From NCBI GenBank assembly GCA_033807695.1, contig CM066308.1:2728001-2792000 (forward strand): a stretch of 64,000 nt of DNA. The letters run 5' to 3'. Origin of the DNA: Daedaleopsis sinensis (Eukaryota > Basidiomycota > Agaricomycetes > Polyporales > Polyporaceae). Positions 60,270 through 64,000 of the stretch are shown piece after piece. The notes beneath the pieces were generated by a model. The model was not told the origin of the DNA, searched no databases, and saw only the letters and a program-made list of their open reading frames with translations. Made by a program: the position numbers and the translations under genes. The first letter of the stretch is position 1. Each line of letters begins with the position of its first letter.

Positions 60270-63200
60270 ATGCCTAGGGACCCAGAGCGTCGCTTACCGT
60301 GCGAGGGTTGCCCCATATGTAGGGGCAGGGTCGTCGGCTTGAGGACGTGGAACTCCCACCACCCGTACCGCATGGGTGAGCCGGTCCCAAACAAAAAGCG
60401 CGTTCGTCGTACCGTAAAGGCTCTGGCAGCCGCAGAGGCTGCCCGGGCATCCAATTTCGCTGAGGTGAGTGTTTCAAATGCCGTGAATGAAGTGAATCTC
60501 CACTGACTTGCGAGCTCGCGCGCATATACCAGCCTTTCGAAGCGGATGCGCCCTTCGATCACGACGGAGGTATATTCGAGCCCGCGCAGTATGCCGGCGC
60601 GTCCACCTCTGCCTCTGCCGACCATGGACTGCGGCGTCCTTTCGGATATGACGCGGATGTTGGCATGAACTCCGAGGACGACGGCTCTGGCTCTGGCTCT
60701 AGCGATGTGCACGGCCCTGGCCCTGGCTCTGGCTCTGGCTCTGGCGGCTCTGGCTCTGGCGGCTCTGGCTCGGGTTCTGGTTCTGGCCCTGCCTCTGGAT
60801 CAGGCTCTGCCTCGGGATCGGGATCAGGCTCTGCCTCGGGATCTGGCTCTCGGGCTGGTGCCGCGTCGGATGACAGGCCATTTGGACCTGACAACGACGC
60901 TGATGAACCTGATGGACCCCCCGCTGGCGGAACTGGGGGGCCGGGATTATCAGATGACCAAAGACGATCCGGAGAAGGCGGCGGATTGGATCCGTCAATG
61001 CAGCCGGGGAGCGGGCCCGACGGTGAGTTAGATGAGTGTATTCTGCTGTCTATCCGGCTGACCATAGGATGCGTTGTTGCGGCCAGACCCATCCGGAGTG
61101 GATCAGCCCGAGATAGAAATCAAGCTAGCAGACATGCGTAGGGCTATGGAATTCATCAACCTGCTCAAAAACGCACGTCTGGACGAGTCCGACCTTGACG
61201 AGGACACACTCGAACGGCTGCGAAACCCTATCTGCGGAAACCTTGATCTCAATGACAAGGATCTCATTCTCTCACTCGAAATCTACCTGGGGACCGAAAA
61301 CGCATCGCGTGCAGTATACGAAAATATACGCATGGCCTTCAAGCACGATTCACCCACACGGCAGATTTTGAGCCATGCAGCGGTTCGTTCATGCTCGCCG
61401 GTCGCGTTGGCACGTCGTACTGATACCTTCTGCAGGTCGAGGTTGCAGCACAGCGACTCACGGGGATCAGCCCCATGAAGAACGACATGTGCGTCAACAG
61501 TTGTATTGGTTACACGGGGCCCTACAAGGACCTGGACCAGTGTCCGAAGTGTGAGCAGATGCGGTACTGCCCTATCAAGCTTGCCGAAGGGAAGCTCGTC
61601 GGTCGGCAGCAATTCACAACACTGCCCGTTGGTCCGCAGCTTCAGGCTCTGTCCCGCTCCGTAGAAGGGTCGCGCCACCTGTCTTATCTCCATAGGACTT
61701 GCTCGAACATCTTGGCACAGGCCGAGCCTGGCCGCCCTCTCGCGTCTTATCGAGATCTAGCATCCGGTTCTCTATTGCTGGAGGCTGTGTCTAGGGGAAC
61801 GATTCGTGAGCACGACATTGTTCTTATGTTTTCTATCGATGGCGCGCAACTATATCAAAACAAGCAATCAGATTGTTGGATGTATCTGTGGGTGGTCGTC
61901 AGCCTGGGTCCGGATCGGCGCTACAAGAAATTCGAGGTCATCCCTGGCGGCGTCATCCCAGGTCCCAATCACCCACAAGACCTTGATTCGTTTGTCTCTC
62001 CTGGCTTCTACCACCTCTCTGCGCTTATGAACAAGGGGCTCCGGTGCTACAACGCCACTCTGAACGCCTGTGTTATCTCATATCCGTTTGTGGCTGCAGG
62101 TCTAGCCGACGGTCCCGCGATGGCTCTGGTCAAGGGATCTGTCGGACATCATGGGGTCTTCGGTTGTCGCTCCGACTGCGCGTTACCAGGCCGGCACAAA
62201 CCTGGATGCCCACATTACTATCCTGCGCTGCTGAAACCGGATGGGTATGAAGTCGCAGGATGCGATCACAACGATGTCTCACTGTCGTCAATCGGTCCTC
62301 CATCTGTCCAGCGCTATAACACCAATCTGGCGTGGCTCCTATCAGCACAAAACGAGACACAATACAAGGCGATTCGGAAGGCCACCGGAATATCAAAGCC
62401 TAGCATTTTCTCGGGGCTGACTCGGTCTTTTCCGATCCCTCTCGGCTTCCCGCTCGACCTAATGCACCTAGCTGACCTCAACTGGGGAGATCTACTGCTT
62501 GGGATCTGGCGTGGTACCATCAAAGGGGCAACCAAATCTGATCCGAAAGATAGTCGCCACGCCGTGCTTCAAGGGGAGGTCTGGGTGAAGCACGGTAAAC
62601 TCGTCGCACATGGACAACACTATCTTCCGGGGTTTCTCGACCGCCCTCCTAGAGACATTGCCGAGAAGATCAGCAGTGGGTACAAGGCCGTGGAATGGCA
62701 CACATACTTGTACGGCTACAGTGTCTGGATGCTCCGCAAACTCCTCCCTCGCGACGCTTGGATACACCTATGCAAGCATGTCAAAGGGGTTCGACTGATG
62801 TACCAGGAGGAGGTGACGCACGACGACGTCATGCGCTCAAAGAAGCTGCTGAGCGAGAGCACGCTTGACTTCGAGGTGGTGTATTGCGAGCGTGACCCGG
62901 ATCTGATGCACCTGGTTAGGCCTTGTGTCCATTCCATCTGGCATGGTCCTGACGAGATTGTCCGACGGGGTTCACTTATCTGCTGCACTCAGGCGACTAT
63001 GGAACACTTCATCGGTGATCTTGGAGGACTCATTCGGCAGCCATCAAATCCTTACGCCAACCTCTCGCAGCGGGCGGTCCGGCGTTGTCGCGAAAACGCG
63101 CTGAGGGCTCTACTGCCAGGTCTAGGGGGGATGGCGTCGGACGACATCCCTGTTCTTCCTCGGGGAGCTTATGCGCTTGACAACAACTACGCTCTGCTTC

Positions 63201-63869
63201 GTGCCCGAGACAAGAAACTCACTATGTTGGGGTCTGGCTGCCCTGGTGCTGTTGCTTTCTATAACTACTTGGTGGAACTGAACATTGGGGGCATCGGCGA
63301 CTATAACCTCGGGAATTTCTCCATCCAGGTGCGCAAATGGTCGCGCCTCCGCCTACCTGTCCAACAAGTCGCACGCTCAGCTTGGAAAGAGCGTAGAAAA
63401 CCATTGGCGAATGTCCGCATAGCACGATGTGTCAAGGTCTGTGCCATATGTTTGCATCAAGTGATTGGACTGATCCTGATTTACCTCTCGGGGCCATCAG
63501 ATCGCGATTGACGGGAAATACTTCATCGGAGAGGTACATTACTTTGTTCTCGACTTGGCTGGCCAGATACGGCCGGTGGCTCTGGTTTCGCTGTTCGGCG
63601 AGCGTGACGATGAGCTGTACAAGGACTCCTACGAGACGATAGAACGCCATGAATACCGAGGCGACACTGCACTTCGCGTTGTGGATGTCGCGTCGATCAA
63701 GCTGGTCGTAGGAATGATTCCGGACGAGGACGAGGTGCCAGCGGAGGACCCCATGACGGATTATCAGCATTTCCATGTTGGACGACATTATATTGTACTC
63801 GAGAAGCTTCGTATTCAGTTGGGTACTGAATGCGACCCTGAAAACAATGTAGACGATGACTCGGTTTAA
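60270..63869 (+). mobile_element. CACTA-like (Plavaka/tnp2 type) transposase gene, apparently intact
   Basis: Encodes a DNA transposase of the tnp2 group widespread in Agaricomycetes. Exons 60270-60464, 60533-61022, 61087-61382, 61436-63436 and 63501-63869 join in frame to 1,116 residues. The N-terminus has a Cys motif (LPCEGCPICRGR). It is followed by a Gly/Ser tract and then the typical block of this family: LDEDTLERLRNPI, NDMCVNSCIGYTGPYKDLDQ, CPKCEQMRYCPI and FTTLPVGPQLQALSRS. Next come VLMFSIDGAQLYQNKQSDCW, GGVIPGPNHPQDLDSFVSPG and HLADLNWGDLLLGIW; DGAQLY and DLMHLADLNWGD are likely catalytic-core signatures. The last exon holds the usual C-terminal domain (VALVSLF, VVDVASIKLVVGMIP). No inactivating change was seen, so it may be a recent insertion. 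The 3' end of the element probably lies beyond the window. Confidence 0.85.
60671..60860 (+). repeat. Gly-Ser coding microsatellite in the transposase gene
   Basis: Degenerate GGCTCT/GGCTCG repeats within exon 2 encode a long alternating Gly/Ser linker. Confidence 0.85.
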
Positions 63870-64000
63870 TGTAGACAATCTCAGAATGATTTACTACTAG
63901 ACGCGGAGAGGATTCGGAACGTTTCGTACAGTGATATGTTGAACACTGGTATAATACATGTGCACAGACATCATGACTCGGAGGGCACAGTACTGTACAT
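63870..64000. other. 3' flank of the transposase gene
   Basis: 131 bp to the window end. No terminal inverted repeat or target-site duplication could be matched to the 5' flank by eye. Confidence 0.35.

Overview
The window is nuclear DNA of a filamentous basidiomycete, most likely an Agaricomycete. Short introns of about 50-70 nt interrupt almost every gene. Lineage-typical families are present: HET, F-box and BTB proteins, DUF6534-type membrane proteins and a tnp2/Plavaka-type transposase. The models below were spliced by hand. Unless an entry says otherwise, exon phases add up to an intact frame, but no transcript evidence was available. The species cannot be named from this sequence alone.

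Layout, left to right. A 5'-truncated protein with two Zn2Cys6 clusters (1-1270) is followed by a divergent septin with a large insert (3067-5458). Next come chorismate mutase (minus, 5931-7247) and the THI4 thiazole synthase (8623-9867). From 10 to 16.6 kb lies a minus-strand accessory stretch: a HET-domain protein, an F-box protein that appears to splice into a WD40 protein, and a BTB/POZ protein. BTB and MON1 (16815-19207) share a 238-bp divergent promoter. UFD2 (minus, 19714-24152) and mitochondrial bL35 (24326-24656) share another. A histidine phosphatase carrying a PIP-box-like tail (minus, 24800-26037) faces an AN1 zinc-finger protein ending in a CaaX box (26778-27976).

The middle holds a DUF6534-type membrane protein (29216-31258), PPWD1 cyclophilin (31804-34328), a SET/MYND protein (34579-36123), a DUF4436-like membrane protein (37111-38707), a Derlin (39222-40610) and a small hotdog thioesterase (minus, 41493-42729). 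After a 1.8-kb gap come a TmpA-like flavoprotein (44553-46422), an AidB/ACAD-type acyl-CoA dehydrogenase (46998-49301) and a second DUF6534 gene (minus, about 49446-51645). NAS2 (minus) and ALG6 (plus) then diverge from a 206-bp promoter. An unrecognised 306-aa protein follows (56542-57739), then a kinase relic lacking its catalytic core (58436-59141) and an apparently intact CACTA-like transposase gene (60270-63869).

Common functional themes are ER quality control and protein turnover (Derlin, UFD2, NAS2, AN1-CaaX protein, ALG6), but these genes are scattered and not an operon. Main points of interest: duplicated Zn clusters with introns at the same position, three inferred GC-AG introns, micro-exons of 8, 12 and 14 nt, the F-box/WD40 fusion, the CaaX and PIP-box tails, and the core-deleted kinase.
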